From Rhodobacter aestuarii (GTDB lineage Bacteria; Pseudomonadota; Alphaproteobacteria; Rhodobacterales; Rhodobacteraceae), in assembly GCF_900156655.1 (NCBI RefSeq), contig NZ_FTOG01000009.1, positions 164,585 to 228,584 of the forward strand: DNA of 64,000 bases, in the 5' to 3' direction. The position numbers and the translations under genes are program-made. How positions within the stretch are numbered: position 1 is the stretch's first letter; each line of letters opens with the position of its first letter. Shown here one piece after another: positions 54,778 to 63,854 of this stretch. A model generated the notes under the pieces. That model saw only the letters and a list, made by a program, of their open reading frames with translations, made no database searches and was not told where the DNA came from.

Positions 54778-54951
54778 TTAGGGGCGCTTTTCAAGCGGCA
54801 TCATGCCTGCCGTACCGCAAGCTGGGCAGCGCCCGGCCACCCGCTTGCTAACAGATTTTGCGCCCCAACGAATGCCGCCGCTCTCCCAAACCGAAACTGC
54901 ATGCCCACAATTGGGGCAGATCATCTTCCAAGCTTCAGAAGAACGCATCAT
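54778..54951 (-). CDS. Small zinc-ribbon protein
   Basis: This 57-residue frame (MMRSSEAWKMICPNCGHAVS, then GRCPACGTAGMMP) has two CxxC knuckles of a zinc ribbon. A longer in-frame start at 55026 would give 82 residues and overlap the phoH stop, so the start is unsure. A perfect hairpin lies just upstream (54952-54978). Many Rhodobacterales have small zinc-ribbon proteins beside phoH, but I cannot name this one. Confidence 0.45.
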   Translation of the reverse strand: MMRSSEAWKMICPNCGHAVSVWESGGIRWGAKSVSKRVAGRCPACGTAGMMPLEKRP

Positions 54952-54978
54952 GCTTTGCCCCCAGCGCGGGGGCAAAGC
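54952..54978 (-). terminator. Perfect hairpin between phoH and ybeY
   Basis: GCTTTGCCCCC (54952-54962) and GGGGGCAAAGC (54968-54978) form an 11-bp stem around AGCGC, 26 bases after the phoH stop. No T-run follows on the minus strand, so it may be a weak terminator or an RNA-processing hairpin. Confidence 0.5.
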
Positions 54979-55003
54979 CGCCAAAAAGAACCGCTGAACC
55001 GGG

Positions 55004-56014
55004 CTAGGCGATTTCGGATTTGTCATAGGCATCAATGATCCGCGCCACGAGCGGGTGGCGCACCACATCGGAAGCCGTGAAGTAATTGAAGGCGATGCCC
55101 TTCACCCCGTCCAAGATGCGCTCGGCATCTTGCAGACCCGAGGCCGTGCCGCGCGGAAGGTCGATCTGCGTCCGGTCGCCAGTAATCACCATGCGGCTCC
55201 CCTGCCCCAGACGGGTCAGGAACATCTTCATTTGCATGGTGGTCGCGTTTTGCGCCTCATCCAGCACCACAAAGGCGCTCGACAGCGTGCGGCCGCGCAT
55301 AAAGGCCAAGGGCGCAATTTCAATGCGCTTTTCTTCCATCAGCTTGGCAAGCTGTTTCGACGGCAGAAAATCATTCAGCGCGTCGTAAAGCGGCTGCATG
55401 TAAGGATCGACCTTTTCCTTCATGTCGCCGGGCAAGAAGCCAAGCCGCTCGCCCGCTTCCACCGCCGGACGGCTCAGGATGATCTTATCTACATGCCCGC
55501 CAATCAGCATGGTCACGCCCACGGCAACGGCGAGATAGGTTTTGCCCGTGCCCGCCGGACCGATGCCAAAGGCGAGCTCATTTTCAAAAAGCGCCCGCAC
55601 ATAGGCCTTTTGCGCCTCGGTCCGGGGTTCGATCTGTTTCTTGCGGGTGCGAATTTCGTATTTTCCGGCGGCGAACATCTCAAGCTGCTCGTCCACCGAG
55701 ACGCCATCATGGCCAAGGTCCGACATCCGGATCGCGCCATCAATTTCGCCCGCGTCAATCGCCTTGCCCTGTTCAAGCCGCGCATAAAGCGTGTTGAGCA
55801 CGGCGGCGGCTTGTTCTTGCGCTTCGGGCGTGCCGACCACGGCCAGCTGGTTCCCTCGACGCAGGATATGGACCGACATCTTGTGTTCGATCTGCGCGAG
55901 GTTGCGATCAAATTCTCCGCAAAGGTCGATCAGCAATCGGTTGTCAGGAAACTCGAGAAGGGTCTCGTAAGCATCCTGAGTGCTGGGCGGGGGGGTGATC
56001 GCGCTAAAGCCCAA
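55004..56014 (-). CDS. phoH: PhoH-like ATPase (PIN/KH-associated)
   Basis: This protein of about 336 residues has an N-terminal KH-like part (LLIDLCGEFDRNLAQIEHKM) and the PhoH ATPase (GIGPAGTGKTYLAVAVGV Walker A, VVLDEAQNATTMQMKMFLTR Walker B, then RMVITGDRTQIDLPRG). PhoH2-type proteins are RNA helicase-like and work beside YbeY. I choose the TTG at 56014 because a GGGAG ribosome-binding site lies seven bases upstream and the longer frame contains Arg-rich non-homologous sequence. The order phoH-ybeY-corC-lnt is conserved. Confidence 0.85.
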   Translation of the reverse strand: MGFSAITPPPSTQDAYETLLEFPDNRLLIDLCGEFDRNLAQIEHKMSVHILRRGNQLAVVGTPEAQEQAAAVLNTLYARLEQGKAIDAGEIDGAIRMSDLGHDGVSVDEQLEMFAAGKYEIRTRKKQIEPRTEAQKAYVRALFENELAFGIGPAGTGKTYLAVAVGVTMLIGGHVDKIILSRPAVEAGERLGFLPGDMKEKVDPYMQPLYDALNDFLPSKQLAKLMEEKRIEIAPLAFMRGRTLSSAFVVLDEAQNATTMQMKMFLTRLGQGSRMVITGDRTQIDLPRGTASGLQDAERILDGVKGIAFNYFTASDVVRHPLVARIIDAYDKSEIA

Positions 56015-56207
56015 AAGCGTCTCCCTGGCTGGCGTTGGTAAAGATATGGTGCACCTACCCCTTAAATGACGCAAGACATGGTTTGCACAATCCGCGCGCA
56101 ATGACCCAAAATTCACGCAGACGTCACGAAAGAGGCCGCGCGAAGCATCGCGCGGCTTGAATGCCTTATTTTTGAGCAGGCGCTGAATTTCGCGCCCTTT
56201 ACTCGCG

Positions 56208-56507
56208 TTAGAGCGGGTCCGCGATCGGCGAGCCTTGCTTAAACGGCCCCACGGCGGTCGAGGGGGCGCCAGCGCCCGAACAGATCGGCTTGCCGTAATC
56301 GTCAACGCGCTGAGTCAGGTAGCCCTCGACGCCATCGTCAATGATCCAGTGGTCGCAGCCTTCCGGGTCGATCCAGATCCCGGCCTCAAGCTGGCTCAGA
56401 TGGTGGGCGTTGACACCACGGTCGTAGCTTTTGTCGGGGCCAACATCATCGCAAGCGGCCAACCCAACAGCGGCAAGACCCATCAGAAGGTATTTCGTAC
56501 CGTTCAT
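56208..56507 (-). CDS. Small lipoprotein with IWxDPxGC module
   Basis: This 99-residue protein has a lipobox (LAAVGLAAC, Cys near residue 19). The body contains IWIDPEGCDHWIIDDGVEGY (about 44-63), followed by GKPIC. The module matches the OmpA-type protein encoded immediately upstream ([11 protein letters not shown]), so the two are related. It probably sits at the outer membrane on the periplasmic side. The function of the module is unknown. Confidence 0.78.
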   Translation of the reverse strand: MNGTKYLLMGLAAVGLAACDDVGPDKSYDRGVNAHHLSQLEAGIWIDPEGCDHWIIDDGVEGYLTQRVDDYGKPICSGAGAPSTAVGPFKQGSPIADPL

Positions 56508-56517
56508 GTTCTTGCCC

Positions 56518-57066
56518 TCACTTCACACAAATGATTTCGACGCGGCGGTTTTGCGCCATGCCCGCGGCAGTGCCATTGGTCGCGCGCGGCATCCGCTCGC
56601 CATACCAGTTGACCGCGAGAACCGGCGCCCCGATCGACTGCGCAACACCCGCAACCGCTTCGGCGCGACGCTTCGACAGGCGCATGTTATATTCATCCGA
56701 GGCGCGGCTGTCGGTGTGGCCCGAGATGATGAAGCTGCGCGCCTGTGCGGTTTGGAAGAAGTTTTGCAGCGTGGCGCGGCCTTGCGCGGTGATGCGCGAA
56801 CTATCGGTGGCAAACAGCTGGTCGGTGGGCAGCACGCCGCAGACATCGCGGTGGCAAACCGGGCGACCGTCGCGGGTGATACGGGCATCCATATAGCCCT
56901 CCGCCCCGTCGTCCATCGCCCAATGCTCGCAGCCATCGGGATCAACCCAGATCGTCGGAACATAGGCTTCATCAGCCGAAGCCGTGCCCAGTGTGGCCAC
57001 CAGTGCCACCGCCGCCGCACCAAGGCGCAAAGCCGCCGGTTTGAATTCGCGGATCAATCTAGTCAT
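56518..57066 (-). CDS. OmpA-type outer-membrane or periplasmic protein
   Basis: This 182-residue protein has a signal peptide ([18 protein letters not shown]) and the module [20 protein letters not shown] with VCHRDVC following. The C-terminal OmpA domain has [28 protein letters not shown] and [10 protein letters not shown], which bind peptidoglycan. The ATG at 57066 starts the signal. Closely related proteins flank phoH in other Rhodobacterales. It probably ties the envelope to the cell wall. Confidence 0.85.
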   Translation of the reverse strand: MTRLIREFKPAALRLGAAAVALVATLGTASADEAYVPTIWVDPDGCEHWAMDDGAEGYMDARITRDGRPVCHRDVCGVLPTDQLFATDSSRITAQGRATLQNFFQTAQARSFIISGHTDSRASDEYNMRLSKRRAEAVAGVAQSIGAPVLAVNWYGERMPRATNGTAAGMAQNRRVEIICVK

Positions 57067-57291
57067 CCCCACCAAGCCTCCTCGAAAGCACCCGTTTTGA
57101 CTGCGCAAAACGGTAACGAATTTGGCACACAGTAACAAAACCTTGCGACAAAGGAAGGGGCTTTGCCTTGTTATTGTGTCTGATCCGCAAACAAACCGGG
57201 GACAAATTGGCACGAATGGTGCCAGACGAAACCACTTTACCGCCTCAGATTGCGGCACCGCCTGCTCTTGCAGCGCCCGCCCCGAAGCAGA

Positions 57292-58620
57292 TCAGAGCAG
57301 CTCACCCGCCAAGGAATTTGGCCCTGCGGCCGTGATTCTCACCTGCGCAAGCGTGCCCTGCCCGATCCCGTCGGCCTTCACATAGACGGCATGCAGGTAA
57401 TCAGATTTGCCAATCCACTGGCCTTCCAATCGGCCCGGTTTCTCGAACAATACGCCCACGGTGCGGCCCACCATGCTTTCTTGCGTGGCCTTTTGTTGCG
57501 CGGTGATCAGCGCTTGCAACTCTTGCAGCCGGGCATCGCCCACCTCAGAGGGCACACCTTCACGGCCCGCCGCCGGAGTGCCCGGGCGCGGCGAATATTT
57601 GAACGAATAGGCCGCGCCAAAGCCCACTTCGCGGATCAGATCGAGGCTGTCTTGATGGTCGGCATCCGTTTCCCCGGGGAAACCGGCGATAAAATCAGAC
57701 GAGAGCATAATATCAGGCCGCGCGGCCCGAATACGCTCGATCAGGCGCAAATATTCCTCGGCGGTGTGCTTACGGTTCATCGCTTTTAGCACCCGGTCCG
57801 AGCCCGATTGCACCGGCAAATGCAAATAGGGCATCAGCTTCGGCTCTTCGCCATGCGCCGCGATCAGATCATCGGCCATGTCATTGGGATGCGAGGTCGT
57901 ATAGCGAATGCGGTCCAGCCCGTCGATTTTCGCGAGTTCCCGCACCAAGCGGCCCAGCCCCCAAGCACCGCCCTGCCCCTCACCGTGGTAGCCGTTGACG
58001 TTTTGCCCCAAGAGCGTGATTTCGCGCACGCCCTTTTCCACCAGCTTATGCGCCTCGGACAAAATCCGCGACACCGGGCGCGAGATCTCCGCCCCACGGG
58101 TATAGGGCACCACGCAAAAGGCACAGAATTTGTCGCAGCCTTCTTGCACCGTCAAAAACGCAGTCGGGCGCGCCTGCACCGGGCGCTCGGGCAGAAGGTC
58201 GAACTTATCCTCCGCCGGGAATTCGGTATCCACCGGATGCTCGCCCCGCTCGGCCGCCGCCACCATATCGGGCAGGCGATGGTAGTTTTGCGAGCCCACC
58301 ACCAAGTCAACCAAGGGCATCCGGTTCAAAATTTCTTCGCCCTCGGCCTGCGCGACACAGCCCGCCACACCAATTTTCAGATCGGGCTTGGCGTCTTTGT
58401 AAGGGCGCAAGCGGCCAAGGTCCGAATAGACCTTCTCGGCCGCCTTTTCCCGAATGTGGCAGGTGTTGAGCAGCACCAGATCGGCGTCTTCCAGCGCCTC
58501 GGTCAGCACATAGCCCTTCGCGCCCATGGCCTCGGCCATGCGCTCACTGTCATAGACATTCATCTGACAGCCATAGGTCTTGATAAAGAGCTTTTTGGGC
58601 TCGTTTTGCGCATCGGTCAT
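57292..58620 (-). CDS. miaB: tRNA-2-methylthio-N6-dimethylallyladenosine synthase
   Basis: This 442-residue radical-SAM enzyme adds a methylthio group to i6A37 of tRNAs. The N-terminal methylthiotransferase domain ([19 protein letters not shown]) holds cluster ligands, and the radical-SAM motif is in [17 protein letters not shown] (CxxxCxxC). The TRAM domain is at the C-terminus. The ATG at 58620 ([10 protein letters not shown]) matches the family, and the 68-residue upstream extension is unrelated. It starts the conserved miaB-phoH-ybeY cluster. Confidence 0.96.
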   Translation of the reverse strand: MTDAQNEPKKLFIKTYGCQMNVYDSERMAEAMGAKGYVLTEALEDADLVLLNTCHIREKAAEKVYSDLGRLRPYKDAKPDLKIGVAGCVAQAEGEEILNRMPLVDLVVGSQNYHRLPDMVAAAERGEHPVDTEFPAEDKFDLLPERPVQARPTAFLTVQEGCDKFCAFCVVPYTRGAEISRPVSRILSEAHKLVEKGVREITLLGQNVNGYHGEGQGGAWGLGRLVRELAKIDGLDRIRYTTSHPNDMADDLIAAHGEEPKLMPYLHLPVQSGSDRVLKAMNRKHTAEEYLRLIERIRAARPDIMLSSDFIAGFPGETDADHQDSLDLIREVGFGAAYSFKYSPRPGTPAAGREGVPSEVGDARLQELQALITAQQKATQESMVGRTVGVLFEKPGRLEGQWIGKSDYLHAVYVKADGIGQGTLAQVRITAAGPNSLAGELL

Positions 58621-58740
58621 AAGGGCTCTCCGTGATCGCGGCTCGATACCGCAAACGGCACTTTGCCGCAAGGCAGGCGGTTGCGGCATGGGCGAAAGGC
58701 GGCAAAGCTGAACGTCAGTGTTTTTACCCCGGAAGTCGTC

Positions 58741-60420
58741 ATGCGATTTTTGCTGCCCCTGTTCGCGCTCCTGATCCTCGGCCCCCTCTGCCTTGCCCCG
58801 CCGCTGCGGGCCGAAGAGGGTCAACGCACCTTTCCGGGCGGCACATGCGCGCTGAAGCTGCCCGCCGAGGGGGAGTGGAGCAAGGCCGAGATCTGGGCCT
58901 GGACGCAGATTTGCGAGGGCCGCTGGGCCGACATGCGGAAGTTTTCGGGCGATGATCAGCCCTGCAACCCCGCCGACATCACCGACACCGTGCCCGAGGG
59001 CCGCCGCCTGTCACCGCGCTTCCTGCGGCTGATCCTGACCCACCCGCAATATACCGCGGCGCTGGAGCGGCCGCAGGTCGAGGTGGACTGCGCGCGGATC
59101 GAGGGGGAACTCGATCTGGAAAACGACGCGGTGGCGCCGGAATTGGCCCTGCTCCAGAGCCACCTGACCGCAGGGGCGACGTTCCTGCGCAGCCACTTCG
59201 CCCGGTCGCTGATCGTGCAAGGCACGCAGATCGACGGGAAGGTTTCCGCCTCCAGTCTCGAGGTCGGGGGCGATCTTTTCCTGCGCGACCACACCACGGT
59301 CAAGGGCGAACTGCGCCTGCCCGGCGCGAAGGTGGGCGGGAATGTCTCGGCCTCCGGCGCCAGCTTCGACGGCACGGTGCGCGCCGACGGGATCGAGGTC
59401 GGGGGCGATCTTTTCCTGAACGACCACACCACGGTCAAGGGCGATCTGCGCCTGATCGGCGCGAAGGTCGGCGGGGATGTCGCGGCCATCGGCGCCAGCA
59501 TCAAAGGCAAGGTGCGCGCCGACGGGATCGAGGTTGGGGGCGAACTTTTCCTGCGCGAGGGCGCCGTGTTCAAGCAAGGCATCGCCTTGACCGGCGCCCG
59601 GGTGGGCGGCAACGTGCACTTCGGCGCCAGCACTTTCGCGGGCCGGATCGAGCTTTCCGGGGCGCGGGTGGCGGGGGATCTGATCCTCTCTTCCTCCGAT
59701 ATCGGCCGCCCGAACTGGGGTGCGGAGGCCAGCCTGATCCTGCGCAATGCCACCGCGCAGGGCTTTCAGGCCGAGATCGAGGCATTTCAGCGCGCCGATG
59801 GCGGCTGGATCGACCTTGACCTTGCGGGCTTCGACTACCGCACCCTTGGCGGGCTCAGGGCCGCCGATCGCAGTTCGGGGCGCACCAATCTGGCCGATGC
59901 CAGCGCCGCGCAGTTGATTGCGCTGATCGAGCGGCGCGATGCGGCGGGCAGACCCGACCCCGCCCATGACGCCTATTTCACCCCGCAGCCCTATCGCGCG
60001 CTGGCGCGGGCGCTGACCGAGGCGGGGGCGCTGCCGCAGGCCGAGGCGGTGGAAGAGGCCCGGTTCGAGCACGAACGCCGCGCCGGCAACACGCCGCTGC
60101 GCGACCGGATCTGGCTTTGGGGCTCGAAGCTTTTCATCGGCTACGGGCTGCATCCGTTCCGCGTGCTTTACTGGTTTGCCGGGCTGGTGGGCCTTGGGGT
60201 CGCGCTGGCCTATCGCAGCCGCGAGCTGCGCCATCGCAACCTGGTGATCAAGCTGATGTTCAGCGTCGAGAACGCGCTGCCGCTGATCGAGGCGCGGGCG
60301 AGTTTTCAATCGGTCCGGCATGGCGATGCATGGGTCGAGGGGCTGTTTCACGCGCAGAAGGTGGCGGGGTTCGTGCTCGCCACGGTGCTGGTGGGGGCGC
60401 TGACGCTTCTGGGGGGATGA
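58741..60420 (+). CDS. Exported beta-helix repeat protein with C-terminal membrane anchors
   Basis: This 559-residue protein has a signal peptide ([19 protein letters not shown]). The middle contains three 45-residue repeats (about 161-295) with the shared core EVGGDLFL and ADGIEVGG, plus further related segments ([18 protein letters not shown]). It resembles bactofilin-like or polymer-forming beta-helices. Residues about 480-559 hold two hydrophobic segments ([17 protein letters not shown] and [19 protein letters not shown]). The codon use is more GC-rich than neighbours, which suggests acquisition. Function is unknown. The start ATG at 58741 begins the signal. Confidence 0.75.
   Translation: MRFLLPLFALLILGPLCLAPPLRAEEGQRTFPGGTCALKLPAEGEWSKAEIWAWTQICEGRWADMRKFSGDDQPCNPADITDTVPEGRRLSPRFLRLILTHPQYTAALERPQVEVDCARIEGELDLENDAVAPELALLQSHLTAGATFLRSHFARSLIVQGTQIDGKVSASSLEVGGDLFLRDHTTVKGELRLPGAKVGGNVSASGASFDGTVRADGIEVGGDLFLNDHTTVKGDLRLIGAKVGGDVAAIGASIKGKVRADGIEVGGELFLREGAVFKQGIALTGARVGGNVHFGASTFAGRIELSGARVAGDLILSSSDIGRPNWGAEASLILRNATAQGFQAEIEAFQRADGGWIDLDLAGFDYRTLGGLRAADRSSGRTNLADASAAQLIALIERRDAAGRPDPAHDAYFTPQPYRALARALTEAGALPQAEAVEEARFEHERRAGNTPLRDRIWLWGSKLFIGYGLHPFRVLYWFAGLVGLGVALAYRSRELRHRNLVIKLMFSVENALPLIEARASFQSVRHGDAWVEGLFHAQKVAGFVLATVLVGALTLLGG
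59221..59625 (+). repeat. Three 135-base tandem repeats
   Basis: Units start at 59221, 59356 and 59491 with an exact 135-base period. The core GAGGTCGGGGGCGATCTTTT is shared, coding the EVGGDLF segment. Near-identity of the DNA suggests recent duplication or gene conversion. Confidence 0.8.
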
Positions 60421-60492
60421 TCGCGCCCCTCGCCGCTTGCAATCAGGCCCCGCTTTGGCGAGATTGGCGCAAACGGGTCAACCGAGCAGAAA

Positions 60493-61365
60493 ATGGATTA
60501 CACCTCGCAAAGCGCTTTTCTGGCCACGGCCAAAACCACCCTTGCCAAAGGACCGGTGGCGGTTGTCCTTGTGGAGGATTTGGTCGAGGTCGAAAGCACC
60601 TTGCGCCATCATTTGGCGGCAGGCTTTCGCACCATGGTGGTTTACGCCCCCGAAGCGCTGGTGCTGCCCGAGGATCTTTCTGCGCAAATCCACCGCATCC
60701 CGTGGGACATGCACCGTGAAGGCGCGCTGACAGCCGCCCTCAACCCATTGATTGCGGCGGCGCCCCCCGGCACTTGGCTCTATTACTGCTTCAACGCGGA
60801 ATATCTGTTCCACCCGTTTTGCGAACACCGCAATGTCCGCGAAATGCTGGCCTTCCACACCGAGGAACGCCGCTCTGCAATGCTGACCTATGTGGTCGAC
60901 CTTTATGCCCCCGACCTTGAAAAGAACCCCAATGGGGTGAACTTGGATGAGGCGATGCTGGACCGCGCAGGCTATTACGCGCTTGGCCGCCCAGATCCCG
61001 CGAACCACAACCACCCGCGCGAGCGCCAACTGGATTTCTTTGGCGGGTTGCGCTGGCGGTTTGACGAGCACATTCCCGCGGCGCGGCGCAAAATCGACCG
61101 GATCGCGCTTTTTCGCACCGCACCGGGGTTGGAACTGCGCCCCGACCACAGGCTGAACAATGAGGAACTGAACACCTATGCCTGCCCGTGGCACAACAAC
61201 CTGACGGCGGCGATCGTGTCTTTCCGCGTGGCGAAAGCGCTCAAACGCAACCCGGGCTCAACCTATGACATTCCAAGCTTCGTTTGGCACAATTCCGAAC
61301 GCTTCAGTTGGACCGGGCAGCAATTGATGGACCTTGGTCTGATGGAACCCGGGCAATGGTTCTAG
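60493..61365 (+). CDS. Conserved hypothetical protein, possibly glycosyltransferase-like
   Basis: This 290-residue protein has no signal or membrane segment. It contains LYYCFNAEYLFHPFCEHRNV (about residue 95-114), TEERRSAMLTYVVDLYAPDL and YACPWHNNLTAAIVSFRVAK with HNSERFSW near the end. A related Rhodobacterales family is annotated at times as GT2-like glycosyltransferase, but I see no clear DxD with certainty. The gene has only a short upstream gap from the repeat protein and faces tRNA-Val. Confidence 0.65.
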   Translation: MDYTSQSAFLATAKTTLAKGPVAVVLVEDLVEVESTLRHHLAAGFRTMVVYAPEALVLPEDLSAQIHRIPWDMHREGALTAALNPLIAAAPPGTWLYYCFNAEYLFHPFCEHRNVREMLAFHTEERRSAMLTYVVDLYAPDLEKNPNGVNLDEAMLDRAGYYALGRPDPANHNHPRERQLDFFGGLRWRFDEHIPAARRKIDRIALFRTAPGLELRPDHRLNNEELNTYACPWHNNLTAAIVSFRVAKALKRNPGSTYDIPSFVWHNSERFSWTGQQLMDLGLMEPGQWF

Positions 61366-61551
61366 GGCCGTCTCATTAAGTACGCCTACAGTCAGCCGTT
61401 TTTCTTGACTGGACCGGCCCCCACAGATAACGCGCGTGACCAACAAGCGCCTTGGCCCTCTCGCCCCCGTGCCGAAGGCCCCACCATCACCACCGCCGCG
61501 CCACCTTTGCCCTTGCACAGCAGCCCCGGCACAGGCTATCAGGCCCGCGTC

Positions 61552-61627
61552 GGGTGATTAGCTCAGTTGGTAGAGCGCCTCGTTTACACCGAGGATGTCG
61601 GGAGTTCGAGTCTCTCATCACCCACCA
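61552..61627 (+). tRNA. tRNA-Val (anticodon UAC)
   Basis: A 76-base cloverleaf is visible: acceptor GGGTGAT pairs with ATCACCC, discriminator A, CCA encoded. The anticodon stem CCTCG/CGAGG holds the loop TTTACAC, anticodon TAC. The T-arm contains GTTCGAGTC. The 3' part is a frequent phage integration site, consistent with the integrase fragment downstream. Confidence 0.97.
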
Positions 61628-61706
61628 CCCTAAACCGTTGAAAACAAAAGACATTATACCCCATTGGGGATCGCGCCGCTTCTAGTGAGACACAGAGGTG
61701 GTACAC

Positions 61707-62651
61707 ATGGGTCTTATGATGCCGACGCCGACTAAAGCGACAGCAAAGCGAAACTGTCTGTTCCGAGTCCGGGTTCCTGCCGATATTTTGAGCAAGGTTC
61801 GCGGCACCACACTCCAGATCGAACTTGATGGGCGGCCCGTCCGCGTTTCTGTGGGCGAAGATATCAAGCTGTCTTTGCGCACCCGCGATACAGCCGAAGC
61901 CAAACGCCGCCACGCCTCGGTTCTGGCCCAAGTAAACGCCCATTGGGATGCGGTCAGGGCTGGCCCGAAGCCGCTCAGCCACAAAGACACGCTGGCGCTA
62001 GCGGGTGAAATCTATCGCACCTTCATTGATGTGCTGGATGAAGACCCCGGCAGCCCTGAACTGTGGGAAAGGGTCATTGAGACGGATCGGGCGGTGCTGC
62101 AGCCTCAGCCCAGCGCTCTGCAATCCCTCATGGTGGGCAAGCAGGCACAATCAACGCAGATCGACCCAGAGGCGCTTGAGGCGCGGTTTGGCGGGTTTGT
62201 GGATGTGATTCTGCAGCGGCACCGTGTCGTCACTGATGATGCCTCCCGCCAGAAGTTGATGATTGAGTTCGGCAAGGCGCTGATCGAAGCGGCCCGGATC
62301 AACAAGCAAAAGGCCGAAGGCGACTATTCCGAAAGCGGCGAGACAAAGCGCTACCCCGAGTTCAAGCGCGAGGCTGCAAAGCCCGAGATTGCCGCCACAC
62401 CGGGGATTGGCCTCACCTTCGATCAGATCATTGATGCTGAGATCAAACGCCGTGCGACAGGCCTCCTCGGCGAAAACTGCGGTGGTGGTGGCGATGGTAC
62501 CATGCTTCGCACTTCGAGGAACGTGCGAGACAGTCCGACGCTGACTAATGTTGTAGAGTTGTTGCAGAGCCTACCAAAAACGACAAAAGCCGCCCTTCGG
62601 GGCGGCCTTTATCGTGTTGTAATCTCTAAGAGATTTTGGCTCCGGCGGTAG
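61707..62651 (+). pseudogene. Truncated tyrosine-recombinase (integrase), N-terminal part only
   Basis: This 314-codon frame begins 80 bases after tRNA-Val. The first 250 residues (CLFRVRVPADILSKVRGT, RDTAEAKRRHASVLAQV, then LTFDQIIDAEIKRR) match the N-terminal arm and core-binding domains of DUF6538-type phage integrases. The catalytic RHRY part is absent: after about residue 258 the frame runs through Gly-rich, unrelated sequence to a stop at 62651. A GAGG site lies before the ATG at 61707. It is a remnant of an integrated element, so it is probably not functional. Confidence 0.75.
62589..62606. terminator. Bidirectional terminator-like hairpin
   Basis: GCCGCCC (62589-62595) and GGGCGGC (62600-62606) form a seven-bp stem with a TTCG loop, flanked by AAAA before and CTTT after. 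On the minus strand TTTT follows, so it may end transcription of the MrcB-like gene. Confidence 0.6.
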
Positions 62652-62769
62652 GCGTTGCTCTCCGTCGCGGGTGTCCATTCTTTCCTTTTAAATCAACGAC
62701 CTACAAGAGCGGTCAACGTTCGGCGTGTACCTAGAATGTCCCCATTAGTGTACCCGTGAGGATGGGGCG

Positions 62770-63747
62770 TCAAGGACTGAAGTAAGCCAAGTCATGTGCG
62801 ATTTTGAAACGCAACTTGCGCTTGAGGTTGTTCAGGTCGGACGGCGTTTCGGTCTTGTGAATCATGCGATGACAGGTCGGGCAGAGGACCATGAAGTCAT
62901 CGGGAACCTTGTAACGACGCGTTTCGCCCTCGGCCAACCCGTGCAAGGGGGCCGCGTGATGCACATCTAGCGGCGTTTCATGGGCGGGCCCGCTGAAACC
63001 GTAGTCTCGAGCTGGGTCTAGACCGCAGCATTCGCAAATCGGTGGCTTCACCTTGAGCACATCCTTGCGGACTTTTGGCGAACGCTCAATGCGTCGCGAT
63101 AGGACGTAGCGGCGCGTCTCTTCGATATCCTTCCCCTCGGCCTCTTCTTGCATCGCCTCGCTGGGCGTCGTGCCTCCGCGATTTACGAGCGCTTCATAGG
63201 CCAGGAGCATGACGTGCAAGTCTTCAGAAAGCTGCTCGTCATTGAGGTCGCCGACGCGATAGGTTCGACCGAATGCATGTCCAGCCTCATACCCCGTGGG
63301 CAGCCCAGCGCCAGAGCCAAGGTCGATCGGTTCTTCGGAAAAGCGCTGGGCAAACTCATGTACACGATCGGCCATATCCCTGGCACGGCGCTTCAACACT
63401 TCAAGGCCGCGCGCATGCCCAAACTCATTGATCACGGCGGTCGTTCCCTGGTTCATCGACAGCGTGATTGTCTGCGCATCGGGGTTGATCAGGTAAACCA
63501 CGTAGAAGCCTTTCGTCGCTGTCTCTGTGATGAGCGGGTCAAAGAACGCAAGCCATGGCACCGATGCCCAAAGACCCTGGCCGACGCTGGCCTTCACCTT
63601 CAAATCGAAGGGCCAAACGTTCAGAGCTTTCCTCGCCTCCAAGGCAATGTCGTGACGTACAAAGTCGCCGAAGGCTGAGCCTGCAAACGGCTTCATGCGT
63701 TCTCGTGTGTATTCGGTGGCAAGCCTGGAAAGGTATTCTGCAAGCAT
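62770..63747 (-). CDS. MrcB-like/HNH modification-dependent restriction endonuclease
   Basis: This 325-residue protein has an N-terminal MrcB_N-like domain (about 1-190; DIALEARKALNVWPFDLKVK, GFYVVYLINPDAQTITLSMNQG, AVINEFGHARGLEVLKRRARDM) and a C-terminal HNH nuclease (CECCGLDPARDYGF, ETPLDVHHAAPLHG, FMVLCPTCHRMIHK; about 235-305). The pairing resembles McrBC-like or type IV enzymes that cut modified DNA. I choose ATG 63747 because AGGGAG lies 8 bases upstream; ATG 63819 is alternative. It lies in the element remnant beside tRNA-Val. Substrate modification is unknown. Confidence 0.8.
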   Translation of the reverse strand: MLAEYLSRLATEYTRERMKPFAGSAFGDFVRHDIALEARKALNVWPFDLKVKASVGQGLWASVPWLAFFDPLITETATKGFYVVYLINPDAQTITLSMNQGTTAVINEFGHARGLEVLKRRARDMADRVHEFAQRFSEEPIDLGSGAGLPTGYEAGHAFGRTYRVGDLNDEQLSEDLHVMLLAYEALVNRGGTTPSEAMQEEAEGKDIEETRRYVLSRRIERSPKVRKDVLKVKPPICECCGLDPARDYGFSGPAHETPLDVHHAAPLHGLAEGETRRYKVPDDFMVLCPTCHRMIHKTETPSDLNNLKRKLRFKIAHDLAYFSP

Positions 63748-63854
63748 AATCAAGCTCCCTGAAATTCGTTGAAGCTTACGCTCAACGCCCGATAGCGCAA
63801 CAGGGTTGGTGCTAAACATCTCACCGCAAAAACCTGTGACCCCGAGATTGATAT

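Noticed and set aside
59221..59625. 135-base units as a mobile or CRISPR-type repeat
   Set aside because: They are contiguous, in frame and code a regular beta-helix pattern, so they are intragenic.
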